Shown in pieces: positions 1 to 9,867 of a stretch of DNA of 64,000 nucleotides. Source of the stretch: Clarkia xantiana subsp. parviflora (lineage: Eukaryota; Streptophyta; Magnoliopsida; Myrtales; Onagraceae). Position numbers and translations under genes: made by a program. Numbering within the stretch: position 1 is the first letter of the stretch; each line of letters starts with the position of its first letter. The notes under the pieces were generated by a model. It made no database searches. It saw nothing but the letters and a program-made list of their open reading frames with translations, and was not told the DNA's origin. The DNA is taken from NCBI GenBank assembly GCA_036873135.1, contig JAPTYO010000011.1, forward strand, positions 6,060,298 to 6,124,297, given 5' to 3'.

Positions 1-2077
1 ATGACATTATTGAAGACAATTTGGTCATTTGTAAAAATAGGATATTTGTAGAGTCTACTGACCTCCTTAAGAGTGAGTCCTTTTGCTCCTTCAGCAGCTA
101 TCATATCAAATGCTTGATGTTCAGTTGGTAATTCCACGACTTCTTGACTCAGTCTATGGGTCCTCCCAAATTTAGCAGCCTCATTATTAGCGTCATTATT
201 TACACATCCAGAGGAGTTTGACTCAAACGTGCCTACTGGGAACTTCTTTAGCAAGCGTAAACAACTCTGGACCTGCCAAACATAACAAGCTTCAAATTAT
301 GCACTAAATATCACTTGCACACAGTAAATGTTTAGTTAAAGTTGATGAGCAGCTCAAAATCATTGAAATTTAGGGGTATATAAGATTAAGAGGTCTCACG
401 AAAAATGGCCAGGTTGCCAAACTCAAAACTTAATTAAGAGGATCAAATTAGTTTAAGAAACATAATGTATGAAGTACCTTAACGCTCTAAAGTTCAGTTG
501 CTTTATACATCAGAATGAGTAAATTATATATCCAAAGCCACCAAAAGAAGAAAAGAAAACAAAATCAAGTTTCAATTTGAATTATGGAGGATAACCTTCG
601 CATTAACTTTAGCATCAAATTCTTCTACAATACCCGCATCCTTCAACCGGCTACATATCTGAGAGTTGGATGAAGTATAAGAAAACAAGGATTAAGAACT
701 GAATAAAATAGTTCAAATCAAATTATATAAGGAGCAGCAAGAAGAAATATTTTGCATTACAGTTCTCCAAGCCTTGTGACTGGGGGGATTTCCCCTATAG
801 CCAAGATTCTGCTTGATATCCGAGACAACAAGAACCTAGGTCAAAAAGAGTACGAAATAAGCCAATCAGTGACATAAAGCGAAGCAAGATATGGTGTCAT
901 CGATACTTGAAAGAAAGTAACAGACCTTACTTTCTGCTGCTTCAAGCATATCATAAACCGCTCTCATTGCAGGCAAATAATCCTTCACAGTCACATCCTC
1001 CTTAACAAGATCTTCATCTCCACCGATGAGACTTTCAATGGTGCTGCCAGTATTCTCAGCTCGTTCTTCTGTAGTTATTTCCAGTTTCTGCTGAAAACCC
1101 AACGGTTTAGCATACCGATACAGGTATATATTATTTGTAGTGACAGGCAAACTAGATTTTGTCTCCCCTTCCCCACCAGCCTCTTTTCTCCTGAGAGTTG
1201 CCGATTGCTTCAGAATAAGACCTCGAGATTCAAGGTTTTTTACTACATGGAAGAAATCCTTCGCATCCATACCGAATTCCTTGGCAAGTTGAGTTTGGGT
1301 TACTCCCTTTTCTCTGTAATGTAATAAAGAGCACAATTTCATTAGAAGGCACCAAGCAAGCAATACCATTGCAAGGCATACATAGGGAAAAGGAAACTAA
1401 AAGGCAATGTTTAACCACGGACATACACATCAGATTCAAGCCAAAAGTTTAAGTAAAGGAGTTCTAGACGTATATATCTGAAAACTGATAGCTTTCCAAG
1501 TAACAGAAGAATTCTCATGAATAGAGTGGCGCTCGGTAATAACTCTTCTTGCAACGCACAACATTTCCTAGCTCGAGCTCTAAAACAGAAGTCTCAAGAC
1601 AATGACAAATAATCCGTACAATGTGCAAGCCGCAAAACTTTAGCTTTTACAAAAGAATATGAAACTCAAATAAGCTGACTGAGCATGATGAACTGAAGCT
1701 TACTTGGCAACCGCGAGACGCTCCAGAGCCTCTCGATGCTGTGGCATGATGTTTGACACGGCGGATTGAGCATCGTAGAGCCCGATGAAGTTATCCCTCA
1801 AGCTCTGCTTCGCGGTAAGCTTCAAATTAACTTTCTCCGCGTCCTCAGCTCGCTGAATTGAAGGATCAGTTGGGGAAACATCTCGACCGCGAACCACGAA
1901 CTGTATCGCCGGAATTTGGAGGAGATTAACCCAGACGGAGGTCTTGACAGGTGGCGAGATTTGGAGGTTGGAGGAGGCGAGGACCGGGCCCAGCTTCGGC
2001 CAGAGGGACAAAAGGGCGATGCCATTGGATCCATGCAAGCAGATTTCTCCCAGAGCTGATGATATGATTTGATCCAT
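1..2077 (-). CDS. TFIIIC largest subunit (B-block binding), N-terminal part, runs off left edge
   Basis: The product is the large subunit of transcription factor TFIIIC, which contacts the internal B-box of tRNA genes in the nucleus and recruits RNA polymerase III factors. Five exons on the minus strand read through cleanly: 2077-1704, 1313-926, 835-761, 658-596 and 272-1, with GT/AG borders and consistent phases (the first intron splits a Lys codon AA|A). They give about 390 residues. The order matches plant homologues of the Arabidopsis At1g17450 type: start MDQIISSALGEICLHG, then LYDAQSAVS, ERLAVAKEKGVTQTQLAKEF, FHVVKNLESRGLILKQ (a winged-helix-like region), YRYAKPLG, VVSDIKQNLGYRG and ICSRLKDAGIVEEF. 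The start ATG at 2077 is the first in frame and fits the family N-terminus. The full protein should be well over 1000 residues, so most of the gene lies beyond position 1. No lesion is visible. Assignment by family recollection, high confidence. Confidence 0.88.
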
Positions 2078-2099
2078 GTGGTCTGGAGATGCATGGAAC

Positions 2100-3820
2100 G
2101 GTGAAGATTTGTTGGCGGGAAATTTAAGGAGACTGAAGAAGGTTTAGCTGTCTAGGGATCGAAACCCTGGAGAGGTTTAAGAAGTGAGAACTGTCGCAGT
2201 CTCGCAGAGAAGAACAAAAAGGAGAATGTAAGTGTTCCGGATCTATATATATATATATATATATATATTAATATATAGATCCGGTTTAAGTGTACCAATT
2301 AAATACAAATAATTAGCGTGTTAATTACAAATATCTCCCTAAACTATAAAATTTCTTTAAACCACCCCTTAAATGTATCTATTTGAATATTATTATTATT
2401 ATTTTTATTTTGTTTCCTGTTATGTCCTATAGGATCTCGTAGGCCGTAGCATACTTGTTATACATCTAATATAATTTATACATCTGGTCGATCCGCAAAT
2501 ATTTTTTCTAATTCTAAGGCTCTACGGGGTTTGTACCCGAAATTTATGATTGAGAGTTAAAGCGTCGAACAACTGCATCATCTATCTATCTATCTATAAT
2601 ATAATTTTTAAAAGTTTAATAAGTTGTTGACAAATAAAAAAATAAAAATAATTATTGATTTCTATTGGTTTAACTAGGTTGTATGTTACATATACTTATG
2701 TGACATCATTATTTTGCTTACACGGACACTCTGAAATAACATCGAAACTCCTTAATCAATCTTGAGAGGAGTTATAATATTTTTACAAGTTACATAACAA
2801 TATTTATTTATTAATTATCCACTAAAAATCTAAAATAAAGTATATAAAATTTACTTATGTTGCATCTTTTTACTATTATTTTAATATTAAAATAATCTTT
2901 AGATTTAGATGATACTAATATATTGAAAAAAAAATAAACACATAGAGTTATATGTTAAAATTAATAAGATTATATACAAATATTAACAACTCTTATGAAA
3001 TAACATTTAAACTACAAATAATTGAATAAAAATTATAGTATATAAGACATAGTTAATACATAGTGAATACAAGCAGTATATACATTAGATATAAATATTA
3101 ACAATTTGTATGTAATACCATTTAAACTATAAATAAATGAATTAATAAAAATCTACTATATAAGTTTAGTTTAGGTTTTTTTTTTTTTTGAATATACAAT
3201 CAATATATAAATATATTTAGTTTCATTAATTTATAAAAGTAAATAAACAAATAAAAAACGAATAGAATAAGAAAAGTGAAATCAACTTCTTAAAATATAT
3301 AAAAATTTAGGAAACGCAATTTTTCATAAGATATTTCTATATATTAGATTACGTATAATATAAATTGTATAAGTTAATGACAGTTGACACATAATATTTT
3401 GTAGCACTATGTTGTCAATAAAACCATTCTATTGGTTATCAATTTTTCCAATTTTCAAGTTACATATCAAAGTAATCAAGCAAGAAGCTCTAAAATTGCA
3501 TTAGAATCTCTTATTGGTTCTCACCATATGTTGGACGGAAGGTTTCATAGATCCGTGGTTTATTTTTTTAACTGGTGTTTGCTTCACCTGGATGGGTGGC
3601 CTAATTTTTCTTTTTGAACTGAACTCATTTAGTTCCAAAACTAAACCATGAGTTCGATTAAGATGAAATATTGTCATTTTTTTTTCTTTCTATAAAATGA
3701 TGATAAGAAAGCTTGTGTGTGGATTTTAATAACTTTTTTGCTCCATATTTCGTAAGAATTACAACCCTAATGATCTTTGACACTTACAATTTTTTAATGT
3801 CGTATTGAATTCTATTAATA
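2100..3820. other. AT-rich intergenic stretch with a TA microsatellite
   Basis: This is the upstream flank of the TFIIIC gene. A TA microsatellite lies at about 2244-2269, about 170 bases before the start codon, and may overlap its promoter. The rest is very AT-rich with short homopolymers. A TCTATCTATCTATCTATAAT stretch at about 2580 resembles a Helitron 5' end, but no matching 3' end was found. No coding sequence is supported. Confidence 0.6.
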
Positions 3821-3849
3821 CTAGTTATTAATGCGCGCGTTGCACGCGC
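3821..3849 (-). mobile_element. Helitron-like 3' terminus (minus strand), other end not found
   Basis: On the minus strand a GC-rich hairpin (GCGCGTGCAACGCGCGC, 3849-3833) is followed about 8 bases later by CTAG and then T. This is the layout of plant Helitron 3' ends: a hairpin just inside CTRR, with insertion between A and T. The element would extend to the right. I could not find a convincing TC-type 5' end, so only the terminus is called. Confidence 0.4.
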
Positions 3850-4624
3850 ATAAATCGTTTAAGTTTCAAAATACATAATTTATCATCAGTTTTCTAATAT
3901 GATAATATGTAATTAATACCTTATGGGTGGCTCAAATTTATAGATATATTGTATTGATAAGTTAATGATAATTATGTAACATATCAGTTAAGCGACCTTA
4001 ACAAAAAGTTTAATGCAATTTATCTCCATAAAATTTTATGTAATACTCAAATATTGTAGGGACTAAATCATCAATTTTTTAAAACACTAATGTCTAAAGT
4101 TTATACTTGAATTCAACTTAACTATTTATTCAACTACCATTCAGGAGATACCTAATATGATTGAATTTACAAACGCAAGAACTAAATCGATATATAGTTC
4201 GAGTCAATCAGTATTAAACATTGAGTAACATGTTTGATCCATATTTGATATGTTATTTGAGTTAGCAAGTGACTAATTTATGTGATACGTAAATGTTAAC
4301 AAGCGGAACATCCCCAAATCGGTGATATAGTGAATGGAAAAATGCATCTACCTGACATTTGCACCTATTAAACTCATGTTGACTCTATTTGATATGTATA
4401 TTTGATGGAGAAATTAATAATAACTACGGTGACCTACCAATTAAGCGACCTAAAAAACTAAAAATAACAAAATGTAATCAAATGGTTTTTTTAGTAATAG
4501 TAAAGATAAATAGATGGGTCTCAAAGATACTAAGACTAAATCGCCAATTTTATAAAAATAGGGGAACTAAATTTACACACACACACATATATATAATAAA
4601 ATAAAAAATATGGGAACTAAATAT

Positions 4625-4627
<3 letters not shown>

Positions 4628-4688
<61 letters not shown>
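4628..4688. repeat. (TA)n microsatellite, about 60 bp
   Basis: An almost uninterrupted TA dinucleotide run of about 60 bases. It is preceded and followed by related A-rich text (a gggaactaaat motif occurs twice just before it). Confidence 0.9.
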
Positions 4689-4691
<3 letters not shown>

Positions 4692-4789
4692 AAATAAAAT
4701 AAAAATGTTCAAGAGGTACCTTTTGGGAGTGAGGACAACTCTCACATTTTATATTGGAATAAAGATGATGTTGTATTTTAACCGTGAAT

Positions 4790-5010
4790 TTAACATAATT
4801 GGCTTCAGTAATTCATAACTGAACTAGGATTCAGTTCTCCACTGAACTAAACTAAGTTCAAAACTGGGCTCAGTTCGGTGCTGAACGAACCCTTGTTCAG
4901 TGCAAAACTGGGGTCCTAGTTCAGTGAATAACTGGGTTCGGTTCTGCACTGAACTTCGGTTTAGTGCAAAATTTGGGTTCAATTTTACATTAAACTGGGT
5001 TCAGTTTTGA
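4790..5010. repeat. Degenerate tandem repeat built on ACTGGGTTCAGT units
   Basis: About eight imperfect copies of a 20-30 base unit containing (A)ACTGGGTTCAGT or GCACTGAAC lie head to tail. The array abuts the sequence shared with the hAT-like element at 54277 onward and may be part of the same element's internal repeats. It is not coding. Confidence 0.55.
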
Positions 5011-5245
5011 ACTCGAAACTGAATTAATAATTAGTTTTATATTTTAATCCAGGTGATTGTCAATATGCTAACCGGCTTAATATGCTAACTATTTGTATTT
5101 TTTTTATTTTATTTAGAGATTTGTTCCACTTTCGAAGTTTGAGGTATGCATATTGACATCGTTTAAAGTCTTAAGATTTTATGTTTTAAATATTTTAATT
5201 TTCTTATATTATCGGATTGTTTGGCGTTGACACTTCGATACTCTC
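4990..5245. mobile_element. hAT-like element relic, left half (split by the Gypsy element)
   Basis: This block aligns by eye with 54277-54515, starting at a shared TTCAGTTTTGAACTCGAAAC and ending at GATACTCTC. The second half of the same copy resumes at 14335, on the far side of the LTR element. The true left terminus was not found and may be deleted. The second copy (52763-54785) has hAT-like ends, hence the family name. Confidence 0.6.
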
Positions 5246-5420
5246 TGATGGATATACGCCCAATTTGAACCCGTTGACTTCCGAACCGTTGCATTTTTAT
5301 CATCCCGCTAATGATTGTAAATCGAAACTTCAACCCGAACACTTCGCGAAAACACCAACGGCTCGGACGAGGCCGAAGCGCTCGTCCGGCAGAGTCAAAC
5401 TCACCTAGGTGAGGTTGGGT

Positions 5421-5605
5421 GGCCACACCCGACCTCCCCTAGGGGAGATCGGGTCAGCCAACCCGATCTCCCCTAGGGGAGATCTGGTGGACCAACCCGA
5501 TCTCCCCTAGGAGAGATCGAGTCGGCCAACCCGATCTCTCCTAGGAGAGATCGGGTCAGCCAACCCGATCTCCCCTAGGGGGGATGGGGTTGGGTGCCCT
5601 CACCC
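5421..5605. repeat. Palindromic tandem units in LTR U3 (CTCCCCTAGGGGAG core)
   Basis: About five head-to-tail units of roughly 34 bases each carry a perfect or near-perfect palindrome of the form GATCTCCCCTAGGGGAGATC, separated by GGGTCAGCCAACCC-type spacers. The 3' LTR has a matching cluster (about 13665-13830) in which one unit is absent and a different unit (CCATCCTCCCTAGGAGG) is present. Such arrays can fold strongly and could bind dimeric factors; that role is inference. Confidence 0.8.
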
Positions 5606-5790
5606 AACCCCTACCCTTGGGGGTCGGATTTCCCTCCCCCCAAGGGCCCCGGCACCACCCTTGGACTCCCACACTCGGCTTATTCCGCCTACCTTCTCCG
5701 TGTCCTAAGGTCTTGATTATGCGTTTAAAGGTTAATTAACTGTGTTTAAAGGTTAACGATGTCATTAAGTCACCTTAATGACACCGTTGC

Positions 5791-5800
5791 CTATAAATAC
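5791..5800 (+). promoter_or_regulatory. LTR TATA box
   Basis: CTATAAATAC sits about 300 bases before the LTR end and is followed by a C-rich stretch, as expected for a retrotransposon core promoter. Transcription would begin about 30 bases downstream. The same block is present in the 3' LTR near 14023. Confidence 0.6.
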
Positions 5801-6100
5801 CCCACCTTCACAATTCATTTGAACATCTTGGCAATTTGGATTATTTTGCTCTGACATCTCTCTAGCTTTATCTCTCTAAAAACGATACTGACTTAGGCAT
5901 CGGAGAGGGTTCATCAGGCACCACCCCTCCCCTCTGTGCCTGGTACTGCCCCTTCTGCAGGGCGAAAGAAGAAGAGAAGCTAAGGGAGGAAGGACGCAAG
6001 CTAAGACAGTACAACCCGAGAGTACCGGATCATCCACATCTCCAGTGAGGAACGAGATTTGAGCCGACCACCCGTTGACCCTGATCTCGGAACCTAACAC

Positions 6101-6117
6101 TTGGCGCCGTCTGTGGG
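6101..6117 (+). other. Primer binding site
   Basis: TTGGCGCCGTCTGTGGG starts one base after the 5' LTR. The TTGGCGCC core is the usual start of the primer site in Tat/Athila-type Gypsy elements. I did not test complementarity to a particular tRNA. Confidence 0.75.
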
Positions 6118-6150
6118 CTTCGGACAGAAAGCCTGGCTATAACAAGGGAA

Positions 6151-9100
6151 ATGACGAACAGCAGGGTGTCTAGGCACCACCGCCCACCAGGGGGCAATGG
6201 GCGAAGGAGAGAGCCTATACCCCCAGGAAGGCAGCCTAACCCGGGAAAGCAGCCAATGCACCCAGAACCACAAGGAACCCCACAGCCGCCTCAACAGAAC
6301 AACCAGGAGGGAGGACCCTCACGCCCAGCTGGGGCTGAGTCCTCCACAGCCTCCACACCCCTGGCAAGGAGGCCACAGAGAGTAAGAGAACAACAGGGAG
6401 TGCCATCCCAGCACACGGCACCCCCTGAGGGATATTATTATGAGGCGCAACCCCAAGGGTACCCGTATGGGATGCCGGCCCAAAGAAATGACAACCGCGC
6501 CCATACAGCATACGCAAGGCCGGCATACACCCAGGGGACACACACTGAAGCTAATGAAGAGGAACAGATCCCAACGAAAGGGCACCACTCGCACCCTCGG
6601 GCAGGGCAGCGAGAGGAGCAGAGAAGAAATTACCAGGAGCCACCCCCAGAGGGAAGGCAACAATTCGTGCCTCCTAGGCAACAGCAGAGCGCAAGGGCTT
6701 ACACCCCACTGGGGGAGGAAAGACAAGCAAGACCTCCAAGGAGGCAAGAATTCTATGAAGCACCCCAGCAGGGACACCAAGGATACACCTACAGTCCGTA
6801 TCAATACGGACAAGGAATCCCGGCAAGCCCTATCTATAACTACGGAGGCTATCAGAGGAATTACACTCCAACACCGATATTGATCACTCCAGAAGAAATA
6901 GAGGCAATGATAACTCGGAAAATGAATGAGTCAAAGAAAACCAGCTTGCATTGTCTAAGTGACAAAACGAACCACCCTTTCACAAGGGAATTGGAGATGA
7001 ACAGGGTGCCAGACTCCCTGCACACAGTGCAAATTGCAAAGTACAATGGGAAGGGAGACCCCCTAGAGCATATCCAACAGCATGAGGCCTCTCTATTTGG
7101 GAGGACCACTGATGAAAGATACAAGGCACTCCTGTTCCCAAACACCCTATCAGGGGTGGCCTCACACTGGTTCTTCAGCCTACCCTCTGAAAGCATCCAC
7201 TCATGGGAGCAGCTAAAGGCGAAGTTTCTGTAAAGATATCTAGGGGAGAGGAAACTCCTCAAAGGAACAGGCTCCATCGATGATGTGAAACAAGAATATG
7301 ATGAATCTCTGGCCAGTTACTACACTAGGTTCAATCAAAATATCGCAGACATCCAGGGCGACATCACTGAGGGTGAGATAATACGAGCCTTCATCAGAAA
7401 CCTAGGCCGCTTCGGGTCCACACTGGCAGAAAAGATGGCCAAGAAGCCAGCAAGCACCATAGAGGAGCTCGCAGGAAAAAAACTCATATAGACCTGGAGA
7501 GGCACAGGGCAAGTAAGAAAGCCAAGATTCAAGCAGCCAAGGAAGACAATGCAAAGCCGAACAAAGGTAAGCCACCCCAGGCACCTCAGCACGCAAGGCA
7601 GCAGGAATGGCGTCCGCCCTAGCAAAGAAACCAAATGGGCGAACCACTAAAGGCTAGAGAAATAAATGTCATCAAGTTCGTTCCATTGAACGCCACCCCA
7701 GCTACTGTCCTCAAAGAGATGCGGAATCAGAAACTCTGGTCACCTCCTGCAAGATGGAGAGCCCCAATGGTGGGGAATCACAAGGATAGATGGTGTGACA
7801 ACCATGAAGCTTACGGGCACGACACGAACGAATGCTTCAGTCTAAAGCTAAGCATCAACAATGCCATCCAAAGGGGAGACCTAAAGCAGTTCGTGGATCA
7901 TGGAGGTAACAACATGCAGCTAGGGCCATCACACAAAGACAAGGGCAAAGGCAAAGTAGACTACAATCCTCCACCTAACAAGAGAGGGACCATAAACATG
8001 ATACACGGGGGAGTAGCGTCAGGTGGCCCAACTGCTAATGCAAGGAAGGTCTACGCATCAAAACTGAGTTCAGTACCAAGGTGGAGGAAAAGGCCACGTG
8101 AAGGTGAAGAAATGAAGATCGAATTCTCAGAGAAGGACAAGAGCCACATCGTCTTCCCACATGACGATGCTCTAGTCATCACGATAGACATTGATAATTT
8201 TGATGTAAAGCGAATATTGGTGGATGGGGGCAGCTCAGCTGACCTCCTAAGCTTGAGAGTTCTAGAAGAAATAGGGAAAACCAAGGCAGACATCAAACCA
8301 GTCAACTTCCCTCTAGTTGGCTTCTCAGGGGCAACAAGCTACCCCCTGGGAATGATAACCCTGTCGGTGACCATGGGCCAAGGATGGACACAGCTGAAGG
8401 TGAATGTTAACTTCTTGGTGGTTGAAAGCCTGGGAGCCTACAATGGGATCCTAGGAAGGACAACCATAAACCCATATGAAATCGTGCCATCCACCGTACA
8501 CCAGAAGTTGAAGTACATCACTGAGAATGGAGTCGGAGAAGTCCTGGGTGATCAACGCACTGCAAGGCAATGCTACGTCAACTCCATGAGACGTGGATCA
8601 CATGGGACAGACACAGTGGCAGTGGTCATGGTAGGAGCCAACCAAGGAAGAAAGAAGAGGGGAAGGAGACAAAGGCAAGAAAAGATGAAGAAGGGAATGG
8701 CACTTCGTTTGAGTAAGCGGTTTTTTCAAACAGTGCCTACAAGGAGACACATGAGCAAGGCCGTGAAGGTGACAGCCATACCTTGGCAGCCAGAAACCAT
8801 AGAGGGGAAGAGAACAAGGGACTCCATCATAAGAGGCTTTCGGTACATTGATGATATCAAGCAAATGCCGCAGGAGCCAATATCAAGCTATTTTCAGAGA
8901 TTCTCCAGTTATGGTGCCAATATGGACATCACAAGAGGAGAAGCCGTCAAAGCATTCATTAGAAACATGAATCCAAACTCATTTGAGGCCTATGGAGGGT
9001 TTTATGAGATGGTCATGACGAGCACGATGAGAGAGCTCAAGGAAAAGCTAGACAACGCGTTTGCAAAGGAGATGGAGCAACTGGATGAAGTCCCGGAGAA

Positions 9101-9392
9101 GGAAAGAGAAACTGATACACTGGGAGGAGGTGTAAACTTCACATTCACACCCCTTACAGTGAGCATAGAAGAAATCTTTCACAAGGACCTCAAGGAGGAG
9201 CTACCCACATGCAGGGAGGAGGGCAAGGCCTTCCTAGGAAGAGATGCACAGGGATGGTGTGAATACCATGGGACCTGGGGGCATCAAACCAACAACTGCA
9301 TGGTGCTGAAGATAGAAGTGGAGGAAATGATTCACAATGGAGGCCTAAAGGAGTACGTGGCAACAGACAAATTGACCATCCCATATCCTTAG
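6151..9392 (+). pseudogene. Gag - protease - second Gag-like module of the Gypsy element, broken
   Basis: The frame opens at ATG 6151 with a long Gln/Pro/Arg-rich head, then a capsid-like part (IAKYNGKGDPLEHIQQHEASL, LSGVASHWFFSLP). Lesions: TAA at 7231-7233, a frame change in the A-run near 7478, and TAG at 7620-7622. From 7635 the frame is open to TAG 9390. This part holds a zinc-binding motif WCxxHxxxxGHxxxxC (about 7791-7833) and a retropepsin: ILVDGGSSADLL with catalytic Asp (about 8214), then YNGILGRTTINPYEIVPSTV. After the protease comes a second capsid-tail/zinc module: YIDDIKQMPQEPISSYFQRF, EAVKAFIRNMNP and WCEYHGTWGHQTNNC. It parallels the first (SIDDVKQEYDESLASYYTRF, EIIRAFIRNLGR). 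No RT follows. Position along the element and motif order support the Gypsy origin. Confidence 0.85.
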
Positions 9393-9663
9393 TTTCGTAT
9401 TTAGTACTTAGCATGTTCAAGCTTTCCAAGTTTTTCAAAAAACAACTTTTGAGAAGGAGAACTCAAGAAGTTACTCCAACTCTACAACTATCTTTGATTT
9501 CCTCCAAAGGGTGTCTTGACCCGTCCAAGGCACCCCATCTGTACAAAAAACATGAATGCTCTTAAGGGAGTAGGATTTCCTTCAAAGGTATTTTCCAATG
9601 AATGTGATGATATAATCATGAAGTTATCCTTACACAGATATGATGTCAAGTCAACGACAGGTT

Positions 9664-9867
9664 CGACGCCCCCAAGAGCGTATCTTGAGAGTAGTTTTTA
9701 TACTACGACACTCGACGCCCCCAAGAGCGTATTTTGAGAGTAGTTTTTATACTACGACACTCGACGCCCCCAAGAGCGTATCTTGAGAGTAGTATTCATA
9801 CTACGACCCTCGACGCCCCCAAGAGCGTATCTTGAGAGTAGTATTCATACTACGACCCTCGACGCCT
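9664..9867. repeat. 49-bp tandem repeat, four full units plus a partial
   Basis: Units start at 9664, 9713, 9762 and 9811, with a partial unit at 9860, each beginning CGACGCCCCCAAGAGCGTAT. The unit contains its own short inverted repeat around GAGAGTAGT...ACTACGA. The array separates the sense gag-protease region from the antisense gene, whose last codons and stop fall in the final unit. Confidence 0.92.

Larger units (their letters stand above)
5246..6099 (+). repeat. 5' LTR of the Gypsy element (854 bp)
   Basis: It begins TG and ends CA, and its partner is at 13485-14334. It contains a palindromic repeat cluster (about 5420-5600), a conserved TATA region and a C/T-rich stretch. Compared with the 3' LTR most positions are identical. 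The main difference is rearrangement of the palindromic units, so the insertion is probably fairly young. Confidence 0.93.

Noticed and set aside
6236..6813. Long minus-strand ORFs opposite the gag head
   Set aside because: They are complements of the Gln/Pro/Arg-rich gag sequence; the compositional bias keeps the opposite frames open. No family features.
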